Positions 14,338 to 24,506 of a DNA stretch of 64,000 nucleotides are shown in pieces. The stretch comes from Spirochaetota bacterium. Lineage in GTDB: Bacteria > Spirochaetota > UBA4802 > UBA5550. Below the pieces are notes generated by a model that made no database searches, was not told the DNA's origin, and saw only the letters and a program-made list of their open reading frames with translations. The stretch's first letter is position 1. The number at the start of each line of letters is the position of its first letter. The DNA is taken from positions 1 to 64,000 of the forward strand of contig JAGNKX010000004.1 in assembly GCA_017999915.1 (NCBI GenBank), written 5' to 3'. The position numbers and the translations under genes are program-made.

Positions 14338-16299
14338 ATGATCGAACTGAAAAATGTTTCCAAGATATACGATACGGGCAAGGTAAAGGTCCACGCCCTC
14401 AATAATGTTTCCCTCACCATCGAGGAGGGCGAGTTCGTGGCGATCATGGGCCATTCCGGTTCCGGAAAATCGACCATGCTCAACATTCTCGGGTTTCTGG
14501 ACAAGCCTGATACCGGCACCTATTCTCTCATGGGCGACGATATCACGACGCTGAGCGACGACGATCTTTCCATGCTGCGAAACCATATCGCCGGGTTCGT
14601 GTTCCAGCAGTTCAACCTGCTTCCCCGCATGAATTCCATGGAGAACGTGGGGCTGCCCATGATCTACGCCGGCAAGAGGGACTTCAAAACCGAGGCGACG
14701 AACAGGCTGCGGCAGGTCATGCTGGGACACCGGGAGAGCCATTTCCCGAACGAGCTTTCCGGAGGGGAGCAGCAGCGGGTGGCCATCGCCCGCTCCCTGG
14801 TCAACAAGCCGATGATCATCTTTGCCGACGAGCCAACAGGCAACCTGGACACGAAGAGCGAAGATGAGATCATCACCCTCCTGGAGGAGCTGAACAGCGA
14901 GGGGATCACCATCGTCATGGTGACCCACGAGATGGAAATCGCCGAGCATGCCAGGCGGATCATACGGATGCGGGACGGCGTTATTATGTCGGACGAACGG
15001 GTCAACAAGAATAAGTCCGGGGTCAAAGGCAAAAACACGCTTTCCATCAGGGATATCCTGGGCAAGAAACATTCCACCTTCGGCACCGCTGAATTCACCG
15101 ACTACATGCGCCAGGCCTTTTCGGCAATTGTCACCCACAAGCTCCGCTCCCTTTTGTCGATCCTGGGCATCCTCATCGGCGTGGCGGCCGTGATCTCGAT
15201 GCTGGCTCTGGGAGAGGGCGCCAAGGATTCCATAAAGCAGAGCATGAGCTCCCTTGGCTCCAATATTCTCACCGTGCGCACCGGATCGCGCCGGCAGGGC
15301 CCCGTGGCCCTCCAGTCGGGTCTGGTCACCAAGATCATCCTCGATGACGCCAGGGAGATCGCCCGCCTGAGCGAGGTAAAACGGGTCTCCCCGGCGGTCA
15401 TGGGCCGCGGCCAGGTGGTCTATGCCACCAAGAACTGGAACACCCAGATATGGGGAACAGGAATAGACTACGCGGCCATGAAGGCCGCGGTCCCGATCAG
15501 CGGCAGGTTTTTCACCGAGGAGGAGGTACGTTCGCGCAGCAAGGTGGCGGTCGTCGGGGCGACTGTCGTCAAGCAGCTTTTCGGCACGGTCAATCCCGTG
15601 GGCCGCAGCCTCAAGATCAACAGGATCAATTTCAAGATCATCGGGATACTGCCGGTCAAGGGAACGTCCTTCATGTTCGACCAGGACGATGTCATCGTGA
15701 TACCGGTGACCACGGCGATGTACCGTGTCCTGGGCAAGGAATATGTCGATTCCATAGACGTTGAGATCAAGGACCAGACTATGATAGACGAGTCCCAGGA
15801 TGTCATCAGAAATCTTATCATCAAGCGCCACCGGCTGGACCAGGATGACGAAGAATCCTTCGAGATCCGCGACATGTCGGAGATACGGGATATGCTGTCT
15901 CAGACTACGAAAACCATGAGCCTGCTTTTAAGCATCGTGGCGGCCATCTCGCTCCTGGTGGGCGGCATCGGCATCATGAATATCATGCTGGTTTCGGTGA
16001 AGGAGCGCATCAAGGAGATCGGCCTGCGCAAGGCCATCGGGGCCCGGCGAAAGGACATCCTGGTGCAGTTCCTCATAGAATCGTCGCTCCTGACCCTTAC
16101 GGGCGGCCTTGCCGGCATAACACTGGGTGTTGCCATATCGGTATTGATTTCGCTGATGGCGCAGTGGTCTATCAAGGTGTCGATATCGGCCATCATGCTC
16201 TCAACGGTGGTATTGGTGCTGATCGGCGTCGGTTTCGGCCTGTGGCCGGCCGTGCAGGCGTCGCGGCTCAACCCGATTGAAGCGCTGCGGTGGGAATAG
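14338..16299 (+). CDS. macB: MacB-type ABC transporter, fused ATPase and permease
   Basis: The inner-membrane motor of the tripartite efflux system. The N-terminal ABC ATPase has Walker A GHSGSGKST (39-47), signature LSGGEQQR and Walker B IIFADEPTGNLD. After a linker, the first membrane helix (about 265-290) leads into the large periplasmic MacB domain. Three C-terminal helices of the FtsX-type permease follow (with GIGIMNIMLVSVKERIKEIG, typical of the family). 653 residues matches MacB. The start lies 9 bases after macA, with GAGGA upstream. Its stop is only 2 bases from the convergent HEAT-repeat gene. Likely substrates are macrolides, lipopeptides or toxins, which the sequence does not decide. 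Confidence 0.9.
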   Translation: MIELKNVSKIYDTGKVKVHALNNVSLTIEEGEFVAIMGHSGSGKSTMLNILGFLDKPDTGTYSLMGDDITTLSDDDLSMLRNHIAGFVFQQFNLLPRMNSMENVGLPMIYAGKRDFKTEATNRLRQVMLGHRESHFPNELSGGEQQRVAIARSLVNKPMIIFADEPTGNLDTKSEDEIITLLEELNSEGITIVMVTHEMEIAEHARRIIRMRDGVIMSDERVNKNKSGVKGKNTLSIRDILGKKHSTFGTAEFTDYMRQAFSAIVTHKLRSLLSILGILIGVAAVISMLALGEGAKDSIKQSMSSLGSNILTVRTGSRRQGPVALQSGLVTKIILDDAREIARLSEVKRVSPAVMGRGQVVYATKNWNTQIWGTGIDYAAMKAAVPISGRFFTEEEVRSRSKVAVVGATVVKQLFGTVNPVGRSLKINRINFKIIGILPVKGTSFMFDQDDVIVIPVTTAMYRVLGKEYVDSIDVEIKDQTMIDESQDVIRNLIIKRHRLDQDDEESFEIRDMSEIRDMLSQTTKTMSLLLSIVAAISLLVGGIGIMNIMLVSVKERIKEIGLRKAIGARRKDILVQFLIESSLLTLTGGLAGITLGVAISVLISLMAQWSIKVSISAIMLSTVVLVLIGVGFGLWPAVQASRLNPIEALRWE

Positions 16300-16301
16300 G
16301 A

Positions 16302-17234
16302 TTAACATGAATTCTCTTTCGCAAATTCATCACGGGCCTTTTTAATCTGACCTTTTAATTCCTCGTTGCGGGAAGCGCCGCTGATGTACATCAGGGCGGC
16401 ATCGGCCGCTTTGCGCAGGTCCATGTCATTGTCGTTCAGTGCCTTGATGAGAGGCTTGACCGCCGGCTCGTAAGCGAGCTGACCGAGGGCATGGGCCGCC
16501 CACCACCGGACCTGAACCCAGGGCATGCCGCTGTCAGTGGCGGTTTCCGAGTAATTCTTGAATATCCCGAGGATCCGCTCCCCGGCCGCAGCATATCGGA
16601 GATCGCCCAGCGCCACTATGGCCGATCGTTTTACATGATAATTCTTATCATCAAGGGCGGCCATGAGTATGGCCGGGATCCTGGCATCCTTGATCCTGCC
16701 CAGGGCTTCCAGAGACGCGCAGCGGATGTATTGGTCTGGATCGCGGGCCACCTCGATGAGGGTGTCCGTCGAAGAAGGATCTCCAATGTTCCTCAGTGCG
16801 AAAATAGCCAGCTGGCGCGCCCCGTTTTTTGTATCCTTGACTATTTCGATGAGGACCTTCGACGCGGCCGGATCGCTGATGTTCTTGATGATGTCGCCCA
16901 GGGCCAGTATCGCTGGCTGGTTTTTCTGATAGTCATCCATCCGTGAGCTCAGGGTATTATAGGCCGCGATTGCCGGGGCAACGACGCGGGCGTCATTCAG
17001 CTTCGCCAGCTCAAGGCACGCCTCCGCCTGTTCCCTCTGGTTTCCGTCGGTCGCGCAGGCCACAAGGGTTTTGATCTTCTCCTCGATGTCTATATGATCG
17101 ACGACGACAGCGGAGATGGAGAGCTGGTATTCAACGCCGCAGTAGGGACAGACGACCAGGTACTGCTTGTCGCCGCCGGTGATGGACCCGCCGCACTTGA
17201 CGCAGGTGATGGTGGTGGTGATTATGGGCGCCAT
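16302..17234 (-). CDS. Zinc-ribbon plus HEAT-repeat protein
   Basis: A cytoplasmic protein with an N-terminal zinc ribbon (CVKC at 11-14 and CPYC at 29-32) followed by HEAT/PBS-lyase-like repeats from about residue 65 to the end. Repeat cores such as ARQLAIFALRNIGDPSSTDTL and YIRCASLEALGRIKDARI recur about every 31-35 residues. Such solenoids bind other proteins; no enzyme motif is present. It is 6 bases downstream of a TPR lipoprotein gene on the same strand, so the two form an operon. AGGA precedes the start. The function is unknown. Confidence 0.75.
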   Translation of the reverse strand: MAPIITTTITCVKCGGSITGGDKQYLVVCPYCGVEYQLSISAVVVDHIDIEEKIKTLVACATDGNQREQAEACLELAKLNDARVVAPAIAAYNTLSSRMDDYQKNQPAILALGDIIKNISDPAASKVLIEIVKDTKNGARQLAIFALRNIGDPSSTDTLIEVARDPDQYIRCASLEALGRIKDARIPAILMAALDDKNYHVKRSAIVALGDLRYAAAGERILGIFKNYSETATDSGMPWVQVRWWAAHALGQLAYEPAVKPLIKALNDNDMDLRKAADAALMYISGASRNEELKGQIKKARDEFAKENSC

Positions 17235-17240
17235 GAGTTC

Positions 17241-17990
17241 CTATGATTTCAATTGTTCGGTAATTGTTTTGGAAAAGCGAAGATACTGCTCGTTGCTTGG
17301 AGCCAGTTCCAGCGCTTTTTTTATCATCTCCTTGGCTTTCCAGTAGTCCCTTCTTTCAAAATAGAGATATGCCAGGCCGTAAAAGGTCATATGCTTGAAC
17401 CTTGTTTCATCATAATCGGCTATCTTGAGGCCTTTCAGCCAGCGTTGCTCGGCGAATTCTTTTTCGTTCACGGCAAAGAAAACAGATCCCAGATTGTAGT
17501 AGGCCGCGCCATTCCGCTTGTTGAGCCTCAGGGCTTCAGTATACTGCGCAATGGATTTTGGGACGTCCTTTTTTGACCTATAATAAAAGTCTCCCAGGTA
17601 TCTGTAGTATAGTGATTTGCTGGACTTGGCATACTCGCGGGCGATAGCTGTTTTAAGATCATTTTCCGCCGCGTCGAAATGTCCTTCGGCTTCATTGACG
17701 AGTCCCATGAGGGCCATGCAGCGCGTGGAGGAGCTTTTTAGCTGAAGGCATTTTTCAATATCCGCCCGGGCGGATTCAATGTTCCTGCTCTGGATATGAC
17801 AGAATCCCCGTTCGGAATAAAATTTGTATTCGTCGGGGTACCTTGTTATACAGGTGTCGGCGAACTGAATAGCTTCGCTGTAACGGTCATTATTGCACAA
17901 TTTAATTAATTTCGCGAAATCCTTGTCTGCCTGCGATTTGCAGCCGGTAACTGTTGATAATGCCATGATAAAAAGCAGTATTCGTTTCAT
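17241..17990 (-). CDS. TPR-repeat lipoprotein
   Basis: The N-terminus MKRILLFIMALSTVTGC is a lipoprotein signal with lipobox VTGC (Cys17), so the mature protein is membrane-anchored and outside the cytoplasm. The rest is tetratricopeptide repeats, for example RYPDEYKFYSERGFCHIQSR, NGAAYYNLGSVFFAVNEKEF and KHMTFYGLAYLYFERRDYWK. TPR lipoproteins scaffold envelope complexes. GGGAAGA precedes the ATG. It is the first gene of a two-gene operon with the HEAT-repeat gene. No partner can be named. Confidence 0.82.
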   Translation of the reverse strand: MKRILLFIMALSTVTGCKSQADKDFAKLIKLCNNDRYSEAIQFADTCITRYPDEYKFYSERGFCHIQSRNIESARADIEKCLQLKSSSTRCMALMGLVNEAEGHFDAAENDLKTAIAREYAKSSKSLYYRYLGDFYYRSKKDVPKSIAQYTEALRLNKRNGAAYYNLGSVFFAVNEKEFAEQRWLKGLKIADYDETRFKHMTFYGLAYLYFERRDYWKAKEMIKKALELAPSNEQYLRFSKTITEQLKS

Positions 17991-18395
17991 GATTCTTCCC
18001 TATAAATAATTCTGTTACATGATTTTATATGGAGCTGTTAAAAAACCAGAGTGTCAAATAAAAATTAACCAATGTTGATTTTTTCTTGGTAATATAAACC
18101 ACACTATTGCGGTTCAAAAAAAAAGGACCACCTCATAAAAAATTTTGTCAAAATAATCCGCAAATCGTTACCACCTTGTAGAAGGATGAATCAATCATTG
18201 GCCGGATGTAATCTTTAAAAGTTAAAGATAAGACCAAATCGTCCGGGCTCCCTTTGAAAAGCAATAGAATGCCGTTAACGGTTTACATACCGCAAGGATC
18301 GACCTATGCCTTCGCGGAAAAAAAGGATTCCTCCATATCATTGACGCGTCTGATCGCTGAAAATGATCGGGAATAGTATAAATGAGGGTAAAAGT
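17991..18395. other. 405-base intergenic region between divergent operons
   Basis: It separates the minus-strand TPR operon from the plus-strand surface-protein operon. It holds A-rich tracts around 18050-18125 and a perfect palindrome CCGTTAACGG at 18272-18281. I found no gene, no clear promoter pair and no known riboswitch. Upstream codons from 18363 are in frame with the lipoprotein but lack its features. Confidence 0.4.
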
Positions 18396-21300
18396 ATGAA
18401 CATAAGATTATGTAAAACTCTTGTTTCGATTCTATCAGTGACAGCGGTAGTTATAGTCCAGGGCTGCGGCAAGAATGATTTTCTGGGTAAGAAAGCGACT
18501 CCACTCATGATCGAGGATGTTGATCCCGGCACCATCGGTCCGGTCGCTGCTCCGCAGCCGGTTGATCCGCAGAATCATGACAGTGACGAAAAAGATCCTT
18601 GCAATTCGGGGAAGATAACCCTCAAGCCGGCGGGAGGACTTCACCCGATCTTCAGCGCCCCCCTGGGGATTTCCATACCGCGTTACGCCATGGGCGTGGT
18701 GGACGCCGACCCGACGGGCGTAAGGGTTGAAAATGACTGGGACGGCGACGGAGTGGAAAACGACCTGGAAGTCATGTCAGGGTCCATGGTGGCTGATTAC
18801 CCCCGCGTCGTTACCCGCATAACGACGCCCATTGTCATGGAGCTTCGCAAAAGCGAGACCGCCACCGGTGAAAATTACACCGAAGTGATCGATAATAGCG
18901 ATACCAAGCAGACCATCGCCAACAGCATGGAGAACAGGCATTACGCCCAGATGAATACCAAGACGACCCCCTATGTGACAAAGGAGAGCCAGTCCACTGA
19001 TAATGGCGACGCCTTCTCTTATGGCGATTCACACTCAACTGAAACTGATCTGAGTGTAAATATTGGACTCCCTGTTATTAGCCCCATGGGTGGCGCTGCC
19101 GCTGCGAATTCCTCAACAAGTACATCGACAAAATCAAGCAACAGCCAGAATTACAGCATATCAAGCAAGTTTGCTCAATCCACCATGTCGGAAAAGACCG
19201 TGTTCCAGGACGTGGACTACGCGGACAACCTGGACCGGAACGGCATCGAGTTCAGGGACGAAAAGATCCAGACCATGACCACCAATTTCCGCAAGAGCGA
19301 AAAGACCAAGGAAACCTATGAAGTTGGGCCCAATGCCGGTTTTGTGCGCGCCGGTCTCTACATCAAGAACGACACGGTGAACATGCCGGTGCGGATCAGC
19401 AATGTCATCTGCACTCTCTCTTTCAGGACAGCGGGAGGGGCAATTCTGCCGGTGAAGACCTTCCGGCTCCGCAACGACGACTACAGCGAATTCGACCAGG
19501 AGATCTACGGCGACGAGGAGCTGGGGCCCTATACTATCGAGGTGAGCGGCCTCAACACCTTTGAGGTGAAGCAGGCCCTTGCCAACGGCTACATGCCCCA
19601 GATCACCGTGGTCAACTATGACATGACCAGGGTTGATGATTCCAATTACAACCCCGGGGCCGACAATCTCAAAATCGTGGAGGAGACGGCCAAGGCCAGG
19701 ACCGCCCTCATCAAGATCGTGGGGGCCAACACCAGGGAGATCTACCGCGTGGCCGCCTTCGACGTGGCCGGGGACGGCACCGTCACGCCGGGCATATCGT
19801 TAAAGAAGGCGCTGTTTAACATCTACGGCGATTCCATCGGCCGGGGGGAAACATGGGAGGCTGACACAAATGGCAATATCCTGACAGTACAGAATACCGG
19901 TTTGAAATGGAAGGAAGGGTTCATCCCCGAGGCTGATAATCAGAAGGAGTATGCGTATTCGTCCAATAAAAAGGGGAACCAGTGGCGGCTCTTCGAAACC
20001 TACGTGAAGTCCTATGTCGATGAATACAACCAGACCCGCAGGATTGAGACGATCAGGCGGATAGGCCCCCTGAGGGCGTACAATCCCTTCGACGTCATGG
20101 ACAATTCAACCTACAATCCAAACGAGTACCTCGAACGGGAAGAGCTGATGAAAATGAAGTACTGGATCATACTCCACAACGGCCGTTATTTTGAGGGTGA
20201 TATAAACGATCCTATCTGGGCCGGGGAGCGCTACGAGATCATATGCATGGACATCCGCGATTACAATGAATACTTCAAGGCCTGCTCTTTCACTCCGGTG
20301 CAGTCCAGGGAATACTTCACCATGGGCACGAGCTGGAACAGGCTTACCAACGAGGGCGAGTTTGCCCGGTCCAGGTATCTCGGCAGGATCGTGAAAAACG
20401 ACGTGGTGCACCTGGAATTGAATCTCACCGATTCGAGGTTCCTGTTCGCCAATAACTCGAGATTTCTTCAAGGCGGAGGCGTGAACAATCACTATACGCT
20501 GGAAAGTGATGCAAAAGCGGCCGAAGGGATCCCGGCGCAATTTTCCCATTATGCCGAGGGAGGGTTCAATAATATAAAGGTCACCATCAATGAATCAAAG
20601 AACGCGCAGCGATACGAGATAAAATTCAGAAGAAACGCCAATGAAGCACAATGGAGAAAAATCGTGCTGGGCGCCGAAGAGCTGGCCAGAAACAACGGGG
20701 AGGTGTTCATTCACAGCAGAACCGTCGACTCCGACGGCCGGGGGATCGGCCTGGTCCAGGGGAGCCTTCTCTCGCAGGGCGGCCTTGAGTATGTGGTCAA
20801 TGTGACGGCGCTGGGAACGATCAACGGAGTGCCGGTGTACACGGCCAGCATGAACAATAAAAAAGAAGAGGCCTTTGCCCATGTCTATGCGGTGGAGTAC
20901 CAATCTGATTCGCAGAATTGCACGGCGCCGGGAGGCAGGCACGGTTTCACCTTCAGCGCCGCCGGGCTCGCGGACAATTGGATATACGTCCGCGTGGCCG
21001 ACGCGGAATACACCGAATACTTCATCATCAAGGTAAAAGGGCCATATAACTATTCTCACAACGGATATGAACCGCCGTTGAAAGAAGATACCGTGCCGGT
21101 AAAGGATTTCATTGGACACAGGGGATTGAACAGGATACAGATGACCAATCCGCCCGGAGAGATCGGGGAACCGGGGGTGTACAAGGTAGAAGTGTACGCT
21201 CTCAACAACAACAGCGACGCCTGCGGCCTGGGCCCGAGGATGGCCGAAAACGAGCTGCAGTTCGTCACCCTCGCCCATGACCGCTACGCAGCCCAGAGGA

Positions 21301-22943
21301 TTTACAAACCAGCCGTGAGCGAAAAACTATTCGATGTCAATGCCATAGACCTCGAGGTGAACTTCAACAATGGGGACGGGTGGTGCCGCCTCAAGCTCGA
21401 GGGGAATGACAGGGCCGCCGCGGATGTGTACGGTGAAAAGACGATAGACTGCAGGTTTCATAGCTATGTCGATTACGACACCCAGAGGTTCCACATTTTC
21501 TTCAAGGCGCCCACCGGGACAAATGACGAATACTCGAAGCAATTCGCCAACAGCCACAACGCCTTTTTCGGCGGACGTGAAACGGTGGATCTCTACATCA
21601 GGACTCCGGCCGATATGGTGTACCGGGACACGTTCTGGTCTAAGGCGCAGCCGGCATTCCTGCCCGATAACAGCATGGCTCCCGTATTGGATTGGCTGAA
21701 CCTGGTCGTGGATAACGATACCACTGACGCTTCCAACATCGAAGAGACGCTGAAACATAATCTCACCGCGGCGGTCGGTTTCAACGGGGCGAATCTGGAT
21801 GATTACTTCTTTTCCCCGGTGGAGTACCGGAAATTCGACATCCGGGCTTCCCTTGCGGAAAAACTCCCGGACATGCAGGCCAATGCCGTCGATCTCCCAA
21901 GGTATACCGTGGCGGGAAGCTGCGGCATGATACAATTGAGCAATATAAATTCGCGGTTTGCCGACAGCTACGAGATATATTATCGCATGGTCAATCCCGG
22001 CGTGCAGGGCGCCCCCTATATAACTTTCGGTGAAAGCCCCTTGAGCTGGGACAGGATCTCCCTGGAGCCGTCGCAGTCAATCCCGGGTCAATTGTTTCGG
22101 CAAGTCATTCCGGATCTTGCGGTCGGTCAAAGATATCTGGTCGCGGTGATCGGCTATAACAAGTATGGAAGAAGCGAGCCGTCGTACTGGGACGGTGCGG
22201 GTAATATCGAGGTGAAAACCGGTGATGACGCAACCCTGGTAAGGCCGGTGAGAGTGCCCGATTGCACGGCGCCGGGCGCGCCGACTTTCGATCTCGGGGA
22301 GAATCCGGGGAACAACAGGCGCATTGGCATTCACAATATCCAATGTGAAGGCGCCCATCACTATCTGATCGAATGGAAAGTGACAGATCCCGCCGTGACC
22401 ATTTGGGAAAGCCATGATACCGCCGCTGATGCTAATCCGCTCCCCCTGGTGTATGCGACCCAACAGTTATTGCCATGGAGAACCTACCTGGTGAGGATGC
22501 GCGGAGTAAACCGTGATGGCTATGGAGGCGTTGACTCTGAAACCAAAGAGTTTGTCACGGGCACAGACTTCAGTTTCGGAAGTCCGTCCCTTGAATGGAG
22601 CGCTTTGTTTCAGCGTGGAACAAGGTGGTATGCAGATCTGTCATTGGTGAATATTAACAATCCCGAGGGAGTCGTCAGATATACGGTCTCCGGCACTGTG
22701 ATAAGAACCGAATCGGATTTAAACGGCAACCAGATTGCCAACGAGGCAAGGTTGCCCGTGTCGTTCAATTCACTCCTTGTTGCTGATGATCTGTGGGTCG
22801 GGGATTATGTGGGAGCTTTCGCCCAATGGAAGACGGTCCATATTTCAGGTACGGTTAATATAACTTTTTACAGTAGCGAAGGCCTGATACATCGGATAAC
22901 AGATGTTCCCGTAGAAGGAGGTTCTCCGGAACTGCCATGGTGA
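18396..22943 (+). CDS. Giant surface lipoprotein with TSP3-like calcium motif (about 1515 aa)
   Basis: The start is placed at MNIRLCKTL because GAGGG lies just upstream; an in-frame ATG at 18363 adds 11 residues with no signal character. The signal peptide ends in lipobox VQGC, so the product is a lipid-anchored envelope protein. Near residue 110, DWDGDGVENDLEVMSG is a thrombospondin type 3/EF-like Ca-binding loop. A Ser/Thr/Asn-rich stretch (about 200-255) follows, then a conserved-looking beta-rich region (RNDDYSEFDQEIYGDEELGP), and fibronectin-III-like segments in the last third. It resembles the very large lipoproteins of leptospires as far as I can recall, but I cannot confirm this. It heads a five-gene operon of envelope proteins. 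The molecular role is unknown; adhesion or host/particle contact is a guess. Confidence 0.78.
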   Translation: MNIRLCKTLVSILSVTAVVIVQGCGKNDFLGKKATPLMIEDVDPGTIGPVAAPQPVDPQNHDSDEKDPCNSGKITLKPAGGLHPIFSAPLGISIPRYAMGVVDADPTGVRVENDWDGDGVENDLEVMSGSMVADYPRVVTRITTPIVMELRKSETATGENYTEVIDNSDTKQTIANSMENRHYAQMNTKTTPYVTKESQSTDNGDAFSYGDSHSTETDLSVNIGLPVISPMGGAAAANSSTSTSTKSSNSQNYSISSKFAQSTMSEKTVFQDVDYADNLDRNGIEFRDEKIQTMTTNFRKSEKTKETYEVGPNAGFVRAGLYIKNDTVNMPVRISNVICTLSFRTAGGAILPVKTFRLRNDDYSEFDQEIYGDEELGPYTIEVSGLNTFEVKQALANGYMPQITVVNYDMTRVDDSNYNPGADNLKIVEETAKARTALIKIVGANTREIYRVAAFDVAGDGTVTPGISLKKALFNIYGDSIGRGETWEADTNGNILTVQNTGLKWKEGFIPEADNQKEYAYSSNKKGNQWRLFETYVKSYVDEYNQTRRIETIRRIGPLRAYNPFDVMDNSTYNPNEYLEREELMKMKYWIILHNGRYFEGDINDPIWAGERYEIICMDIRDYNEYFKACSFTPVQSREYFTMGTSWNRLTNEGEFARSRYLGRIVKNDVVHLELNLTDSRFLFANNSRFLQGGGVNNHYTLESDAKAAEGIPAQFSHYAEGGFNNIKVTINESKNAQRYEIKFRRNANEAQWRKIVLGAEELARNNGEVFIHSRTVDSDGRGIGLVQGSLLSQGGLEYVVNVTALGTINGVPVYTASMNNKKEEAFAHVYAVEYQSDSQNCTAPGGRHGFTFSAAGLADNWIYVRVADAEYTEYFIIKVKGPYNYSHNGYEPPLKEDTVPVKDFIGHRGLNRIQMTNPPGEIGEPGVYKVEVYALNNNSDACGLGPRMAENELQFVTLAHDRYAAQRIYKPAVSEKLFDVNAIDLEVNFNNGDGWCRLKLEGNDRAAADVYGEKTIDCRFHSYVDYDTQRFHIFFKAPTGTNDEYSKQFANSHNAFFGGRETVDLYIRTPADMVYRDTFWSKAQPAFLPDNSMAPVLDWLNLVVDNDTTDASNIEETLKHNLTAAVGFNGANLDDYFFSPVEYRKFDIRASLAEKLPDMQANAVDLPRYTVAGSCGMIQLSNINSRFADSYEIYYRMVNPGVQGAPYITFGESPLSWDRISLEPSQSIPGQLFRQVIPDLAVGQRYLVAVIGYNKYGRSEPSYWDGAGNIEVKTGDDATLVRPVRVPDCTAPGAPTFDLGENPGNNRRIGIHNIQCEGAHHYLIEWKVTDPAVTIWESHDTAADANPLPLVYATQQLLPWRTYLVRMRGVNRDGYGGVDSETKEFVTGTDFSFGSPSLEWSALFQRGTRWYADLSLVNINNPEGVVRYTVSGTVIRTESDLNGNQIANEARLPVSFNSLLVADDLWVGDYVGAFAQWKTVHISGTVNITFYSSEGLIHRITDVPVEGGSPELPW

Positions 22944-22976
22944 TTTGTATTGAGCGGCGAGGAGAGGCTCCATGAT

Positions 22977-24506
22977 ATGAAACTATATCACATATTAATG
23001 GTAATGCCAATGATCCTGCCCATTGTTTCCTGCGAAAGCATGATAGCGGACAAGGCGAAGGCGTCAATGGACAATCAGATGGTCTTTCTCTTCAGACCAG
23101 ACGAAGGAAAGGCAGTATCACGATGCATCATCTCCGGCAGGGTTCTGAAGGACGGATCCGGCATCGAGGGAGTGACCGTCACCGTAACCGGCGGGGACGG
23201 GGCGAATGTAACGGTCATCACGGACAGGGAGGGCCGTTACATAGCATTGCTTCCATCTCCGGGGAACTACACGGTGACACCGTCCGGGCAAAGATATCGC
23301 ATGTACCCGCCGGCCAGGGACCTGGCAGTGGAAGGAAGGGCGTCGGATGTCGATTTCATGGCGGGGGCGTCCCTGTGGTGGCGCACCTACGGCACCGGTC
23401 TGGAAGAGAGGGCATTCAGCGCCTGCGCCACATCGGACGGAGGGTATCTCCTGGCGGGGTATGGGTATTCCCTGCGGAGCGGATCCTTCAGCCGTGACGG
23501 AAGGATGGTGAAAATCGACAGCGGCGGTAATGTGATATGGGACCGCTACTATGGCGGGTGTGGTGAAGAGGAGATCCGTTCAATAATTGAAACAACGGCC
23601 CATAATTATGCGGCTGCAGGATATACCTCTTCCAGGGGCCATGGAGGAAAGGATGCCTGGCTGATCATCATCGATCGGGATGGGAATGTCGTATCGAACC
23701 GGGAGCATGTTTTCGGCGGCGCCGGAGACGACCGGGCGAACTCGCTGATTCAGGGCTCCATGGGGGAATTGGTCCTCACCGGCGTAACCGAGACCGAAAC
23801 CGCGGAAGAGGACGCCTATGCTGTGGGGATCAGCGAAGCCGGTTCAGTGCTTTTCGAAAAATCCTATGGCGGCGGCGGCAATGACCGGGGTAGCGCGGTA
23901 ATTGAAGCCTGTCCAGGTGTGTACTTTGTGGCGGGCCACGGCAGGCCGGATGGTTCGGGAGATATGGACTCCTGGGCCTTTATGATCGACGGTTCCGGAA
24001 ATATTCTTTCCGTCTCCGGCAGCTCCCCTGGGTGGAGCCGCTTTTACGGCAGGCCCGGCGAGGATACCTTCGACACGGCCATTAAAGACGTGGCTGGCGG
24101 GTTCATCCTCGGGGGATATTCCACTGACAGGGATAAGGGCCGCGTCCGGGCGCGTATGATGCGGATCGATTCAAGGGGCTCCGTTGTTTGGGACTGTAAT
24201 GATGTGAACGGCGGCGGTGACGACGAAGCGATTAACGGTATGTGCATCACCCCGGAGGGAATCTTTGCCGTCGGCAAAACGTCATCAAACAACTTCTATG
24301 GAAACCCGCTTGTGATCAGGGTTGGTTTTGAAGGGGGCGGGCTGGAAAGAAAAACCATCGTCAATCCCGGGGATGGAGAGGCCTTTTCCATTGTTCCCGG
24401 CTGCGACGGTACGTACCTTGTCACCGGCTATATGAAGAATGATTATTCAGCGTCGATAGATTTCTGGGCGGTAAACGCGGACGTTTTTTTCAGGTTTAAT
24501 AAATGA
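22977..24506 (+). CDS. Lipoprotein with carboxypeptidase-regulatory-like domain and beta-propeller repeats
   Basis: The start is ATG 22977, preceded by GAGGAGAGG; a TTG at 22950 in frame adds residues before the signal peptide and is unlikely. MKLYHILMVMPMILPIVSC is a lipoprotein signal. Residues about 50-115 form a carboxypeptidase-regulatory-like beta-sandwich (ISGRVLKDGSGIEGVTVTV...DREGRYIALLPSPGNYTV). From about 120 to the end there are six or so repeats of ~50 residues with the pattern YGG-x-DDRA...GG-x-LAGYT...D-x-W-x-I-x-ID-x-GN-x2-W, a propeller of the kind seen in secreted proteins. It follows the giant lipoprotein by 33 bases and overlaps the next gene by 4. Confidence 0.78.
   Translation: MKLYHILMVMPMILPIVSCESMIADKAKASMDNQMVFLFRPDEGKAVSRCIISGRVLKDGSGIEGVTVTVTGGDGANVTVITDREGRYIALLPSPGNYTVTPSGQRYRMYPPARDLAVEGRASDVDFMAGASLWWRTYGTGLEERAFSACATSDGGYLLAGYGYSLRSGSFSRDGRMVKIDSGGNVIWDRYYGGCGEEEIRSIIETTAHNYAAAGYTSSRGHGGKDAWLIIIDRDGNVVSNREHVFGGAGDDRANSLIQGSMGELVLTGVTETETAEEDAYAVGISEAGSVLFEKSYGGGGNDRGSAVIEACPGVYFVAGHGRPDGSGDMDSWAFMIDGSGNILSVSGSSPGWSRFYGRPGEDTFDTAIKDVAGGFILGGYSTDRDKGRVRARMMRIDSRGSVVWDCNDVNGGGDDEAINGMCITPEGIFAVGKTSSNNFYGNPLVIRVGFEGGGLERKTIVNPGDGEAFSIVPGCDGTYLVTGYMKNDYSASIDFWAVNADVFFRFNK

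Noticed and set aside
14218-15831. 537-codon minus-strand frame across macA/macB
   Set aside because: Shadow of macB; His/Asp/Gly-rich peptide with no domain, and macB has all ABC motifs.
17991-18395. c-di-GMP or other riboswitch before the giant lipoprotein
   Set aside because: I looked for the conserved GEMM-type core segments and did not find them.
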